64,000 nt of DNA. It comes from Caenorhabditis remanei. Its lineage: Eukaryota > Nematoda > Chromadorea > Rhabditida > Rhabditidae. The notes below the pieces were generated by a model. That model was not told where the DNA came from and did no database searches. It worked only from the letters and a program-made list of their open reading frames with translations. Shown piece by piece: positions 25,792-37,153 of the stretch. Both the position numbers and the translations under genes were made by a program. Each line of letters begins with the position of its first letter. The stretch's first letter is position 1. Location: assembly GCF_010183535.1 (NCBI RefSeq), contig NC_071332.1, positions 13,950,001-14,014,000 on the forward strand, in the 5' to 3' direction.

Positions 25792-26400
25792 TTAGAGAAG
25801 AAAATAAGGAAATCATTGACTTCAACATTTCGAAAAAAAAGTGTCCCTGGTTGTGATAAAACGAAAGAAAAATGTGTTTATGAGGTGCCAGTAGGTGCCG
25901 GTGGAGTCTGAACGTTTCCCTGTTTTCGTCTCTTTTTGATGATGCTGCATTTTTGAGAAATCAATAGAACAAACTGAACAAATTGAATGTGGTCACGGAT
26001 AATTTCTCAAAATCGGAATGGGAAGCGTCATTCAACTCGAACAATGGATTTCAGTTTCCTTGAGGATTTGCTAGATAATTACATAATTGCAAACTTATAA
26101 TTCATTTCCGCAACAAACTTCAGTATCTCAATACACGATCTTCGAATTTCTCCCATCTCGTCAAGTCCCTCAAAACTAAAGTTTTCAAAATCCCTTGAAG
26201 TTATGCAACTATTCCCTTTGACACGGATTTCCATTCGTTACTTCCTGTGTTTATGAGACTTATAGAATTATTTTCTTAACTACTCTTATCATTTCTCTTT
26301 TCCAAATGGCCACACATTTTCCACGATATACCACCACGATTCTATTGTACATATATTCCAGATCGTCATACCTCTGAATTCATTTTTTCTTACCGAACAA
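25792..26400. promoter_or_regulatory. Divergent intergenic region between lectin genes
   Basis: 609 bp between the minus-strand lectin and the first plus-strand lectin. No exon or known motif was seen. It must contain the 5' regions of both genes. Confidence 0.35.
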
Positions 26401-27852
26401 ATGGTGAATTTTCAAAACGATTCTCCGGAAGTTACTGTAAATATGGATGAAAAGGAAAGTGTGATAAAAACTCATTTCGAAAAATGTATAACTTTCATAA
26501 TGGATCACTGGAAATTGATATCAATTGGAGGAGTCATTATCCTGTTACTCATGATTTCCGTATTTCTTATCACCTTTTTCGCGGTCCGAGGAAGCTATGA
26601 GTCAGGTGTTCACTTCGGAGTCAGAGAGATTTTAATAATGTATGTTTCCAGTTCACACAACGACTCTCTTGACAACGATGACTACAAGTTCTTGGATTAG
26701 TTCTGGAAGTACAGTTTCCCAAGTGGCCACTACAACAATAACTGGTTAGTCATAGTTGAGTGATCTCTCGATGAGAAACTTTCAGAAATTCCGATAACTA
26801 CTGTCAAAACAGCTAAACCTTCATCTACAACCACATTGAAAAGTATTACGAACCCGATGTTTACAACGACATCAGGTAAGATTGTGAACTTGGAAAAGTC
26901 ATGTTTCTTTGTATAGCTCCTTTGACTTGCACAAACAATTTCACGATGGTCAATGGTAAATGCTGGATGCTAATCAATAACAGTTCGATTCGATCAGATG
27001 CCGATAAAATATGTAAAACATATAATGGAGCCACTCTCGTGTCGATTCGAAACACTGATGTACATTCATTCAGTTGCAACATCTCTATCTATGTTCTCTT
27101 GTTTTCAGGAAAATCAAGCGTTGACTGACTTTATTAAAAATGAAAACATCAACACTCTATGGACTGGGTTATATTGTTTTGGAGAAACAAATATCACTGC
27201 ATGCATTTGGGATATTCAAGCGGGATCAGCTGCTAATTACAGTAGTTTCAAAGTGGGTAAGACGTTATCAATAGCTACAATTTCTATATGTTTTTCCAGG
27301 TTATCCGGATGCTGATTACGGTAGATGTGTATTTTATATAGGAAATGGAACTGATATTGGACAGTGGGAAAATGAAGAATGTGGCGAAACAATGCCGTTT
27401 GTTTGTGAGTTGCCTCCGACAGTACATGGTGAGTTCTTGAAATATTTCAATTGTTTCAGCTTTTTTCTTCAGAAGGAACTTGTGATTTTCTCTATAATAG
27501 CCATTGTTATTTTCGAATCGATATGATGAAGAACATAACTGATTCTCAACATTTCTGTCTGTCAAGATGCTCGAATCTAGTCTCAATTCATTCTGCAAAT
27601 GAGAATAGATTTATTCAGAGTATTTATGATACTAATTTCACAAATATAGCTATTGGAGGATTTGCTTCTTCAAAGGATTATATGATATGGATGGATGGAT
27701 CTCCGACTGATTACAACAATATTCAATTCTCCTATGCAGGTTCATGTGTCATCATGGCAGCTGGAACTACAGATACTGGATACTGGTACACACGTCCATG
27801 TAATGAAACATTCTGGTTTGTGTGTGATCGTCCAGCTGGCTTTTCTTGTTAG
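26401..27852 (+). CDS. Membrane-anchored double C-type lectin, array gene 1
   Basis: Exon 1 encodes a short cytoplasmic tail, the array-wide block FIMDHWK and a transmembrane helix (~residues 43-63, ending FLITFFAVRG). Exons 2-3 encode a Thr/Ser-rich, mucin-like stalk. CTLD1 follows (CTNNFTMVNGKCWML to MPFVCELPPTV), then CTLD2 (CDFLYNSHCYFRID to FWFVCDRPAG) in the last exon. CTLD2 has the array hallmark RCSNLVSIHSANENRFIQ. EPN/QPD/WND motifs are missing. The gene ends 155 bp before the next lectin. Such receptors are usually treated as secreted or surface immune or recognition proteins; a ligand cannot be inferred. Confidence 0.88.
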
Positions 27853-28007
27853 ATTCGAGAGTTCTTTCATGAATTTTCATGTCCTTCTTGTATGTTTATA
27901 CAAGAATTAATGAATGAATTGTTCTTATCAAGCACTTCACTTCGATAAATTTAGGGTTCTAGTTTTCCAAAAAGTATTTTCTTGAAACTAGAAATAATTA
28001 TATTATA

Positions 28008-29422
28008 ATGGTTGTTAAGTTAGAGGAAAATGATAATGGAGCCCTACGGACCCATTTCGAAAATAGCGTTGCTTTTGTGATGGATCATTGGAAGCCCCTT
28101 TTAATTGGAGGAATATCTGTATTTGTTTTATTGATTTCTGTTTTCCTCATCACATTTTTTGCGGTACGAGGGAACTATCACTGTGAAAAAGGTTCTAAAT
28201 TCGGTGTCGGCGACCAATAAAATCTTCTTTTTCAGACCTCTCTACTTCTCCGAGTGCATTCGAAAAGACGACGGAAATGAGTTCAAAATCTGAAACTACG
28301 ACAGAAATTGGTATACTTTTTTTTCTTAAATTCTGTGAATTTCTTCTTTATTTATTCAGAAGATTCGACCACAACAACAAGCGTCACACCTCCTGATTTA
28401 TCCACGACAGTAGGTACTTCTTCTTTTAGACAAAACAGCTGAAAGTAACTGATTGAAATGCATATATATTTCAGACCCTCGGAATCAAACCTGTACAAAT
28501 CATTTCACACTTATAAATGGGAAATGCTGGAGAATGTTCAACTTGACTCATTCGAGAACAAGTGCTGATGGAATTTGCTTTTTGCATAACGGAGCAACTC
28601 TTGTTTCAATAAAGCGTGCAAACGTGAGGTAATATCATTTTCTTGTTTCAGAAATTTCATTTTTAGGAGAACCGTGCGTTGGTCGACTTTGTGAAAAATG
28701 AGCATCTCGATACGGTTTGGACTGGATTGTTATGTAATAACGGAACAAATATAACCTCGTGTATTTGGGATATTCAAGCAGGAACAGCAGCACGATACAG
28801 TAATTTTGAAGCAGGTAAATAACAACCAACAACATGTTTAACGTTTTTGAGAAAAAATGAATTAACAGGATATCCGGATGTCACTTACGGTGGATGCGTG
28901 TATTTCACAGCTTCCGGAAAAGCTATTGGTCAATGGGGAAGTGCTCAATGTAGTCAGAGTATGGCATTCGTCTGTGAACTACCTCCGACAGTGTTTGGTG
29001 AGAAAATAGATTTGGATTCCTTTCTATTTTCATTTCCAGACGAAACGTGTATTTTCAACTATAATGAGAACTGTTACACTCGTTTTGACAACTACTGGAG
29101 TTTTAGTGGAGCACAAAGAGAATGCGAGTCAAGATGTTCGAATCTCGTTTCAATTCATTCTGCAAACGAGATGCGATTCATTCAAACAATCTACAGTGAT
29201 GTGCAGTCGGCATTTATACGAATTGGAGGAATTGCAATGTCTCAAGATTTCTTAATTTGGACTGATGGGTCACCTGGAGATTTCGAAAATATACAGTATT
29301 TCCAACCTGGTTCTTGTATTATAATGGCAACAGGAACCTCGAAATCTGGATATTGGTATACTCATCCATGTGACCAAGGTTATGTGTATTTATGTGAACA
29401 GCCTGCTGGCGTTCATTGTTAA
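28008..29422 (+). CDS. Membrane-anchored double C-type lectin, array gene 2
   Basis: Same plan as its neighbours: an N-terminal FVMDHWK block and transmembrane helix (VFVLLISVFLITFFAVRG), a Thr-rich stalk over two small exons, CTLD1 (CTNHFTLINGKCWRM to MAFVCELPPTVF) and CTLD2 (CIFNYNENCYTRFD to YVYLCEQPAGVHC). CTLD2 carries RCSNLVSIHSANEMRFIQ. No classical Ca2+/sugar triplets are seen. Identity to genes 1 and 3 is spread over the whole length, so the array arose by tandem duplication. Exon edges in the stalk are approximate. Confidence 0.87.
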
Positions 29423-29611
29423 TTTCTTGTTGTCTTCTGACTTCATTCACTAATTCTTCCTGTTTCAGTTTATCACTATTTGAAGATTAAAGAATTTATA
29501 CTTTTTATCAATTAATTCCTACAAGTTCAAACACACCTCCGAATTAGTTTCAGCCTATTTTCATAGTGACTAACTTGTTTCAAAAGGTTTCGAATAGCAG
29601 AGTATCTGGAT

Positions 29612-31194
29612 ATGGCGAAGTTCTATGATAATTCTCCAAACATTCCTGCTAGTTCAGAAGAAAACAAGTCTCATTTTGAGTACTGCAAGTACTTCATTTT
29701 GGATCACTGGAAGCTTCTTTTGATAGGAGGAATATCTGTACTTGTTCTCGTTATTTCTGTTTTCCTCATCACATTTTTTGTAGTTCGAGGAAGTTTTCAC
29801 TGTGAAAAAGGTTGAAAATCAGAATACTTCCTAGCAAAGATTTTGTATTTCAGACAATGTAATGATAACAACAACTGCACCGAATTTAATCACGGAAACT
29901 ACCACTTTGAAAATAAAAACAACGGGAATAGCAAGTTAGTGACTTCAAAAATAACTTCAACTCAATCTGAATTTACCCAGAAACCTCGACTCGAATTCCT
30001 TTCAAAGCAACGTCTACTACACTCAAACCTACTACAACCGCTAGTAAGTAAACTCCATTCAATATTTCAAATTTGTTACATTTCTACTCACAGCTCCTCA
30101 AAATCTTACTTGTACAAATGATTTCACGATGGTGCAAGGAAAATGTTGGAGATGGTTTAATGAGAATTCGACTCGAGAATATGCAGATCGGAAGTGTAAA
30201 TGGTGGAACAATGGAGCAACTCTTGTTTCGATAAGAAATTCTGAAGTAAGATAACTTACATGAAATCTGACCTGTTTTTTAAAGGAAAATCAAGCATTGG
30301 CTGATTTTATTAAAGAAAAAAATATTGATTCTCTGTGGATTGGACTGTACTGTACGGAATGGACTAATATTGATTCTTGTATTTGGGATATTCAGGCTGG
30401 ATCAGCTGCTAATTACAGTAGTTTTGGAGAAGGTAATAATATCGGAGATGAAAACGAGAAGGCTCCCGAAGTATCAGCTCGGCACAGTTCTTACAACTGC
30501 GCTCCACCGAAATGCCCTTTGAAAATGTTTCTTCTTCTCTAAGTCTCTCAATTTCGCACACAACTTTCTTCGGTTTCGGTAGAGCGCGGTTGTAAGAAGT
30601 TTGTGGTGGTAATAAGAGATTTCAGGTTATCCGGACGCTGATATCGGAAAGTGTGTGTATTATACAGGAAGAGGAAACAACACGGGTAAATGGATTAATA
30701 CTATGTGCAATCAAAACATGACATACGTTTGTGAACTACCTCCGACTGTACATGGTATTGCTGTAAACATCAGATATAAAAAAAAGAGATTTCCAGATAG
30801 TACATGTGATTTCAACTACAATAGTCACTGCTACTCTCCGTTTCCCTACAGAAAATATGTGACTGATGCTCAGAACTTTTGTGTCTCAAGATGCTCGAAT
30901 CTCGTCTCAATTCATTCAGCAAATGAGAATAGATTCATTCAATCAATGTACCCGGATGTGCCGTATATGTATACTATGATCGGAGCTCTGGCCACATCAC
31001 TGGACTACATAATATGGATAGATGGATCAGAATCTGACTATAATAACATGAGACAGACAACTGAATCTCCACGTGGATCATGTGTCGCTATGGCAACAGG
31101 GTCTGTGGATACCGGCTATTGGTTTGTATTCCCTGGTACTGACTACCAGTATTATACGTTTATATGTAAACGTCCCGCGGGGATTAAGTGCTAA
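29612..31194 (+). CDS. Membrane-anchored double C-type lectin, array gene 3
   Basis: Starts MAKFYDNSPNIP, then FILDHWK, a transmembrane helix, a short stalk, CTLD1 (CTNDFTMVQGKCWRW to MTYVCELPPTV) and CTLD2 (CDFNYNSHCYSPFP to YTFICKRPAG). The CTLD1 exon is interrupted by an intron at about 30434-30626 that is enlarged by a small hairpin repeat; the neighbouring copies have ~45-55 bp introns there. A TAGTTTCAG acceptor lies about 60 bp upstream of the ATG. CTLD2 is slightly longer than in the sister genes (insert around MRQTTESPRGS). Confidence 0.86.
30488..30598. repeat. Small hairpin element in a lectin intron
   Basis: The arms TTCTTACAACTGCGCTCCAC... (30488-30512) and ...GAGCGCGGTTGTAAGAA (30574-30598) are inverted copies of about 25 bp with two mismatches, separated by ~60 bp. 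The element sits in the CTLD1 intron of array gene 3 and accounts for most of that intron's extra length. Confidence 0.6.
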
Positions 31195-31447
31195 TTTTTT
31201 GATTTTGACTTTTTCTTCATGTTCAAACTAGAGTGTTTTTTTTCTATCGAAGAAGTATTCTTCCCTTTCTTTTCATCTGTTACATGTCAATCAGCTTACA
31301 TGTTATGTTTAAAAAACGGAGTAATTCTTTAATTCCTGTTATCAAACTAATTTGCAACGACCACACATTTCAATGAATTCTAATCATTCTTTTATTCGAA
31401 GTTCTGTTGTTTCGAAAAAAGTAGGAAAATCATTTTGAAACAAAAAG

Positions 31448-32863
31448 ATGACAGAAGATTCTGCAAGTATTCCGGAAGACTCACCGACTAGAGATGCCAA
31501 TAAGACTCGTTTTCAAAATATTATAACTTTTGTGATGGATCACTGGAAGCCACTTTTAATCGGAGGAATATCTATTCTTGTTTTAATAGTCGCCGTGTTT
31601 CTCATCACATTTTTTGCAGTTCGTGGAAGTTTGGAATGTGATTCAGGTTTTGGAATAAGAAATAAAATAATAGTCACTAGATTTTCAGATTATACCTCCA
31701 CAACTTTTTCATCAAGTATAGGAACTGAAAGTAGTGTCAGAACGACTGCTTCAACAGGTTTACTTGTTTTCAGCACATCGAAACTATTGAATTTTTCAGC
31801 AATCCCATCTACTGTATCAACTCTAAAACAGTTTCCAACTTCGTTGAACTTATCCTCGTCTGCCGTTTACTCTACAACACCCGGTAAATTCAGATCTAGA
31901 ATCATCTGTCTATTGATGTTATTTAGATCCTCGAGTTCCAATTTGTACTAACAATTTCACAATGGTCGATGGAAAATGTTGGAAATTATTCAATCACGGA
32001 GAAATTCGATCAGATGCAGATAAGATTTGTAAGACATATAGCGGATCTACACTTGTTTCTATCAAAAATTATGATGTGAGTTGGTGAATTTGCTAATCTC
32101 ATTCACCTTTTCTTTAAGGAGAACAAATTATTGATTGATTTTGTGAAAGACTCGCATATAGACACTCTATGGACTGGATTATTCTGTAATAATGGAACAA
32201 ATTCGAAGTCTTGTTTTTGGGATGTTCAAGCAGGCTCTGCTGGGCAGTACAGTAATTTCGGAACGGGTAATTATTTTGATTTATATGAACATACACGAGT
32301 TATTTCAGGATATCCAAATCCTAATTACGGTGGATGTGTATATTTCACAGCGTCTGGAAATACAACTGGTCAATGGGGAAGTGCTCAATGTAGTCAGAAT
32401 ATGCCGTTTGTCTGTGAACTGCCTCCGACAATAATCGGTGATTTTTCTATGTAAATCAACTCATTTTCCCTTTCTATTTTCAGAATCTGGCTGTAAATAT
32501 ATCTACAATAATAACTGTTACATACGAACTGACTATGGATACACTACTACTCAAGCTCAACGGTATTGTGTTTCTAATTGTGCCAATCTCGTATCAATTC
32601 ATTCTGGAAATGAGAATAGATTTATTCAAGCAATGTACGATATGTCGTATGCATATATTCTGATTGGCGGCCTTGCTCCATCCAGAGATTATTTAATCTG
32701 GTTAGATGGATCACCCACAGATTATAATAATTTAAATGTGATTAATCCTGGAGTGTGTGTTTTAATGTCATTAAGTAACGGATCTCCCGCAACATGGTAT
32801 ACTAAAGAGTGTGGATATCCGTCTTGGTTTTTATGTAAACGACCGGTTGGAGCCAAGTGTTGA
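31448..32863 (+). CDS. Membrane-anchored double C-type lectin, array gene 4
   Basis: Starts MTEDSASIPEDSP, with the FVMDHWK block, a transmembrane helix (ILVLIVAVFLITFFAVRG), a Ser/Thr-rich stalk over several exons, CTLD1 (CTNNFTMVDGKCWKL to MPFVCELPPTI) and CTLD2 (CKYIYNNNCYIRTD to SWFLCKRPVGAKC). The CTLD2 signature reads NCANLVSIHSGNENRFIQ. It is the last array gene; the next gene belongs to another family. The gap to gene 3 is 253 bp, so separate promoters are plausible. Confidence 0.87.
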
Positions 32864-33004
32864 CAAGATTTGTTTCATTTTGATTAGAAAAATGAATAAA
32901 TACATTATGTACCAATTATACGAAAAACCATGAAAGAAACAAAAATAAAAAACGACAGTAATATAAATTACTCGTGTTACCCTACATCCACAGTAACCGT
33001 ATCG

Positions 33005-33836
33005 GTAACTGAAAGAATTGAAACCAAATGAAATCAGTTTGAAAATTGAGAAATATGGCAGACGCGAGAGCAACGACGTGCTATCTGAATGGTCTTTCTC
33101 TTCGCACAATCAATGAAGTTGAGAAGGTATTTGATCTACTTCATTCAGTCATTCCAAATACATATATTCAGATCTTGCGATCTCTTCCTCGAGAAGGCGA
33201 TCCTTGTGAAATCCAATGTTCTCAACCATCGACCGGTGGAAGTGTTGGACGGAGTACTGCAGATGTCATTGTTTCAAAAGTAATTAAATATAATTACCGT
33301 ATCCAATTAAAATATAATTACAGTCTCTGAAAATCCACGAAGATCCGAAACCATTGGTTCTTTCTCCACCAACTAAACAAGAAATTCCGAAGAAATCAAA
33401 GGGGAAAAAGACGATTTCAGAGTACAGTTGTGTTAGTTTGAAGTCTGAGGAAATGAAGAAAATGGTACATTCTGAAACACACAATCAGAGATTTCATCAA
33501 TCACTCTTAATTCCAGGAAGTGATTGCTTCTTCTGTCTCTGGTACTGGATCAAAAATTCAATGTAAAGTACTGACGGATCAAATTCAAGTGAATCCAATC
33601 ATGTCATGTAATGGAGTTGTTCTGTCACTTGACGTCGAAGTCACTATTCCGGATCGTCAAGAGAAAAAGAAAATGAAATTGGAAATTGAATGTCCTGACT
33701 TCATGCCAGCTCGTATCAAGATTGGAAACAAGTGGAAGACTATCGTCTAACTATTGAAAAATCTCATTTGTATTGAATCGGAAAGGTTAAGAATAAAATG
33801 TTTTGTAGTAAAAGTTTTCATTTATTCACTGAGCAC
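33005..33836. repeat. Inverted segmental duplication, copy 1
   Basis: This segment is the near-identical reverse complement of 57573-58398. The homology covers about 50 bp upstream of the contained gene, all its exons and both introns, and ~85 bp downstream. Beyond 33836 the other copy jumps to sequence matching 34432. Confidence 0.85.
33055..33750 (+). CDS. Unrecognised 199-residue protein, duplicate copy 1
   Basis: Exons 33055-33279, 33324-33464 and 33517-33750 join in phase 0. The protein starts MADARATTCYLNGLSLRTIN and ends RIKIGNKWKTIV. It has no signal peptide or membrane segment. The middle is basic (KQEIPKKSKGKK), and the C-terminal part, with alternating hydrophobic residues, looks like beta strands. 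I do not recognise a family. A nearly identical gene lies at 57652-58346 on the other strand. It converges on the CPEB gene. Conservation of the protein across both copies with mostly silent changes argues that it is a functional gene. Confidence 0.8.
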
Positions 33837-34124
33837 ATTTCCGCTCCCATGTCGAGAGACCCTTTGAATGAAAAACTTTTGTGTCTCTTGTTGCACTGTT
33901 TAAAAAAATCGTAATGAATGGAGAATCTTTCCTATGAAATTTAATTTCATTAAAAAAACAATCAATGTGAGCACATAATGATACAGATATCAATGAAGAT
34001 GATAATTGGGAAGTTGATTTAAAAGAAAACATGAAAAGCAACAACGGCAACAAAATGAAAAAAGAACAGTAACAAATTTAACAAACAATCTCGAGATACG
34101 AGAATAAATTTTTAAAAAAAGCGA

Positions 34125-36385
34125 TCATCTGGGAGTGACCAGATACATATCTTTGTCCTTTCTTGGACGACGTTCTGGTCTTCCAGCAGGAGTCAAATTG
34201 TGTTGATTTGGTCCAGAATGGAGTTTATTGGAGCATGATGGACAATAATATTGACGACAAGGACGATCTTGGCAGTAGGAACTTTTGTTACTGTAGACAT
34301 TGGCACGTTTCATTCGAAGGAATGATCTCACTTTTTGATCGGTGCTCATTTGGACCTGAAAGTAATTATTTTGTTGAGATTCCTGTTTTAGAGGAATAAA
34401 ATTACCGAATCGTTCTCAACTTCGAAACTCGGTGGTGGCAAGAATCGAGACCAGAGAGCTGGTCCGATGGGATATTCGACTCCGTCAATAGTCACAGTTT
34501 TCTGCTTATCCAAACCGAATGATTTTGTCATTGCAAGGAACTTCTGTGCCCCTGTTACCACATCATTCTCATCATTTTCCTTCTCATGGCATACATTATG
34601 CTCAGTTGGAATTTCAGACTTCTGGTGGCATGCATCGATTTTCGAGAGGAGATCTTCTTGTTGCTTCTTGTCTTTTATAGAACTACTCAATTGATCATAG
34701 ACATCAATGAATGGATTGAACCAGAGACCTCCACATTGATCACACCCAACATCTTCAACCACGTATGGTTTGATCTCGACGATCTGTAAGAATGATGATA
34801 CTTTATTAGAAGAAATAATGAACTCTCACCGTCTTGCTTGAATCGATATTCTCAAATTTGAGAAACTTTTTCTCCAGAGCTCTGTTGAATGCGGTATCTC
34901 TTTCGAAAACAACTCTTGCTGCACCCTAAAACAAAATTGAATTGTTAGTTAATGCCACATGAATCAGTACCTTCGGATATGCATAATCCTGATCAATGTC
35001 AATTGTGACAAGAAGAACTTTTCCGAATTCCTCAAACAATATAGCAATCTCTTCGGCAGTTACAATTCTCGGAAGTCCCCCTACAAAAACGGTACGATGA
35101 ACATCAATACAACGAGTATTCTCTGCTTTTGGAACAATGTAGAACGCATTTTTGATGAACCACGGACGGATTTGAATCTGAAATTCGAGAAGTTTTTCAT
35201 AATTCAATACATTCCGTTTACCAGCTCTTCACATCCCGGAACTGAAACGAAGAAGTCATTTCCAGCATTCTTGCATGCATTCATCAGATTGATGACTGAC
35301 TGTTCGTCGGAATAAACCAAGAACAGATACGAATAGGAGGAGAGCACAGACTCACCACGGCCTGAACAAGAAAACGTTCGCTTATAATATCATTGAAAAT
35401 TCGTACCATTGTTCTTATGTTTAACCGGCCAATCGACAAAAACTGTTCCGAACTGTCCGAAAAAGGTGTTGATATTCTTGCGATTAGTAGAATGAGATAT
35501 ACCCCCCACGAAGACTTTATTCGAGACAAGTCGTGGCTCATTCCCGGTTCGACGATTCTTGACTACACTGTGAACGTCTTCAGCTGTGTACATCGGCTCG
35601 CCTGTAAAAAGGAATATTTTTGTTATTTCGGATAAAAATTGACAAACATTTCCTATAGTGCCCGTTTGCCGACGAATATTCTCGGTTTGGAAATTGATTG
35701 AAATTAAAATTGGTATCAAACAATCCACGTGGACGATCCGAGAATACCGATGAAGATGGTGATGGTGGGTATCGAGTTTCGTATGGAGGAGCAGAGTTAC
35801 CTGAAACGGTCAATCGTTTAACAAAGGAAACAATTTCTTTAAAACATACGACCGAAAAGTGTTGTTTGAGTGCTCGAAATTGTAGCTGGTGGACTGAGAA
35901 GACCATCGAAATCAGCTCCGTATCCTGACCTAAACAAATATTTTGATAGAAATTTATAATAAACAACGCCCTCACAAAACGAAATTCTCAAACAGAAGTC
36001 GTGCGTTGTCGACTTGAGAAGAAGATTCGGTGGAAAAACGGCTTCTCTCGTCATCGTAGATTTCAGAGGAGAATGCATTCTGGAAACAATACAAAAAACT
36101 CGACTTTAAATGACAAATACCATACTTTTTCATCAGCAAATGATGACAGAAAATCGAATCTATTCAAGCTTCCAAATGGTGGTACTGAATGAATTGGACA
36201 ATGGTGTTTTGGTTGAGAATACACTGGAAATGAAGATTGAGACTCTTGATTAGAGGGATAGTGATGCCTGAAATTTTTGTTGGGATCATTGCGTCAAAAC
36301 TTGAAGGTGAACACTTACGGATGATGAACTGACTGACTGATTGTCCAATCGCGTTTTCCTTTGTCATAATGGTGAGTTGGAATCA
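34125..36385 (-). CDS. CPEB-family RNA-binding protein (FOG-1/CPB-like)
   Basis: Cytoplasmic polyadenylation element-binding proteins control translation of germline mRNAs through their 3' UTRs. Reading from the ATG at 36385 (MIPTHHYDKGKRDW), behind a TTTCAG acceptor, the exons encode a Gln/Ser/Pro/His-rich N-terminus, then RRM1 (KVFVGGISHSTNRKNINTFF, near 35470), RRM2 (TVFVGGLPRIVTAEEIAILF, near 35080) and the C-terminal zinc-binding ZZ-type domain (GCDQCGG near 34740; YYCPSCSNKLHSGPNQH near 34210). The ORF chain is intact. The start at 36385 was preferred over an ATG at 36367 because only it joins exon 2 in phase. C. elegans has four CPEB genes that I place on other chromosomes, so this looks like an additional paralogue. 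Confidence 0.85.
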
Positions 36386-36595
36386 TTTTCCTTTTTTGAG
36401 TTACGCTGAAAGTAAACTGTTGTAACGAAAATGAACACTTTCGACTGTGAACGATAGGGCGACGCGCGTTTTCGAAAAGTGCAAGACCACCCACGAAGAT
36501 TAATGCAGTTCAGAAAAAACGCGAGTTCACTGCAGACACGGCATTCTATTCTACGCGCATGTTTTGAAGTTGTCTTCTTTTTCCCCAAAATGATC

Positions 36596-36845
36596 GAGGC
36601 CCCACAAATCGGGGAGAAACGTGGTGCGGGAAACACGAATCGGGGAGAAACAAATCGGGGAAATACCATTCGGGGAAATACAATTCGGGGAGAAAGGGTC
36701 GGAGTCGCGAGAAAACTGTGCGGCAGTTGCAAAAAAATTTGCTCAAGGTAATTTTTCCTCTTAAAACTACATTTTTCCTCTTAAAACTACTTAAAACTCG
36801 ATTCGTGTTTCCCGCACCACGTTTCTCCCCGATTTGTGGGGCCTC
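36596..36845. mobile_element. hAT-like palindromic MITE, GAGGCC family, copy A
   Basis: 250 bp. The ends are GAGGCCCCACAAATCGGGG and its exact reverse complement, with inverted arms of at least 45 bp. It is flanked on both sides by AAATGATC, a perfect 8-bp target-site duplication as made by hAT transposases. Inside are repeats of CGGGGAGAAAC or CGGGGAAATAC. No transposase is encoded. The same termini and subrepeats recur in the element at 54633-55062. Confidence 0.85.
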
Positions 36846-36853
36846 AAATGATC

Positions 36854-37050
36854 AGAACAACAGAAAACTATAAATGAAATAAAACTTTTTAAACTCTATA
36901 AGTTTAAATATGTCTACAATAATTACATGGGTGCAGAGTAATCTGTTATGACTCGTCAAGCGCTTGGTGTTGTCGATAAAACGGATGAAAATGATAAAAA
37001 TTATTGTTGTTGGCAGCTCAATCGGATTCGCCGAAACTTCAGATGAGACC
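36854..37050 (-). pseudogene. 3'-end fragment of the coiled-coil gene
   Basis: The reverse complement matches 57285-57480, i.e. the last codons and the 3' UTR of the coiled-coil gene at 55262-57322. Shared stretches include TTTTTATCATTTTCATCCG and AAGTTTTATTTCATT. The upstream exons are missing, so this is a remnant, not a gene. Its place beyond the CPEB gene keeps the order seen in the other duplicated block. Confidence 0.75.
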
Positions 37051-37153
37051 AAAACACAAACTTTCCCGCCCACAAAATAAGTAATTTCCGTATTTGTCTG
37101 AAAGTGAATTGTCTTAAAAACAATGCTCATTCAGTCTATCACATAATACGACA

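Larger units (their letters stand above)
36386..37153. other. Intergenic region with a MITE and a gene fragment
   Basis: 768 bp between the CPEB start and the srj gene. It contains the palindromic hAT-like MITE at 36596-36845 and, directly adjoining, the decayed 3' end of a coiled-coil gene (36854-37050). No other gene is visible. Confidence 0.6.

Noticed and set aside
30297..30542. Lectin exon reading through to a Cys/Pro-rich end
   Set aside because: The extension is the hairpin-containing intron; splicing at ~30434 restores the conserved CTLD1.
36479..36751. ORF with GEKRGAGNTNRGETNRGNTIRG repeats
   Set aside because: Derived from MITE subrepeats; no splice or start context.
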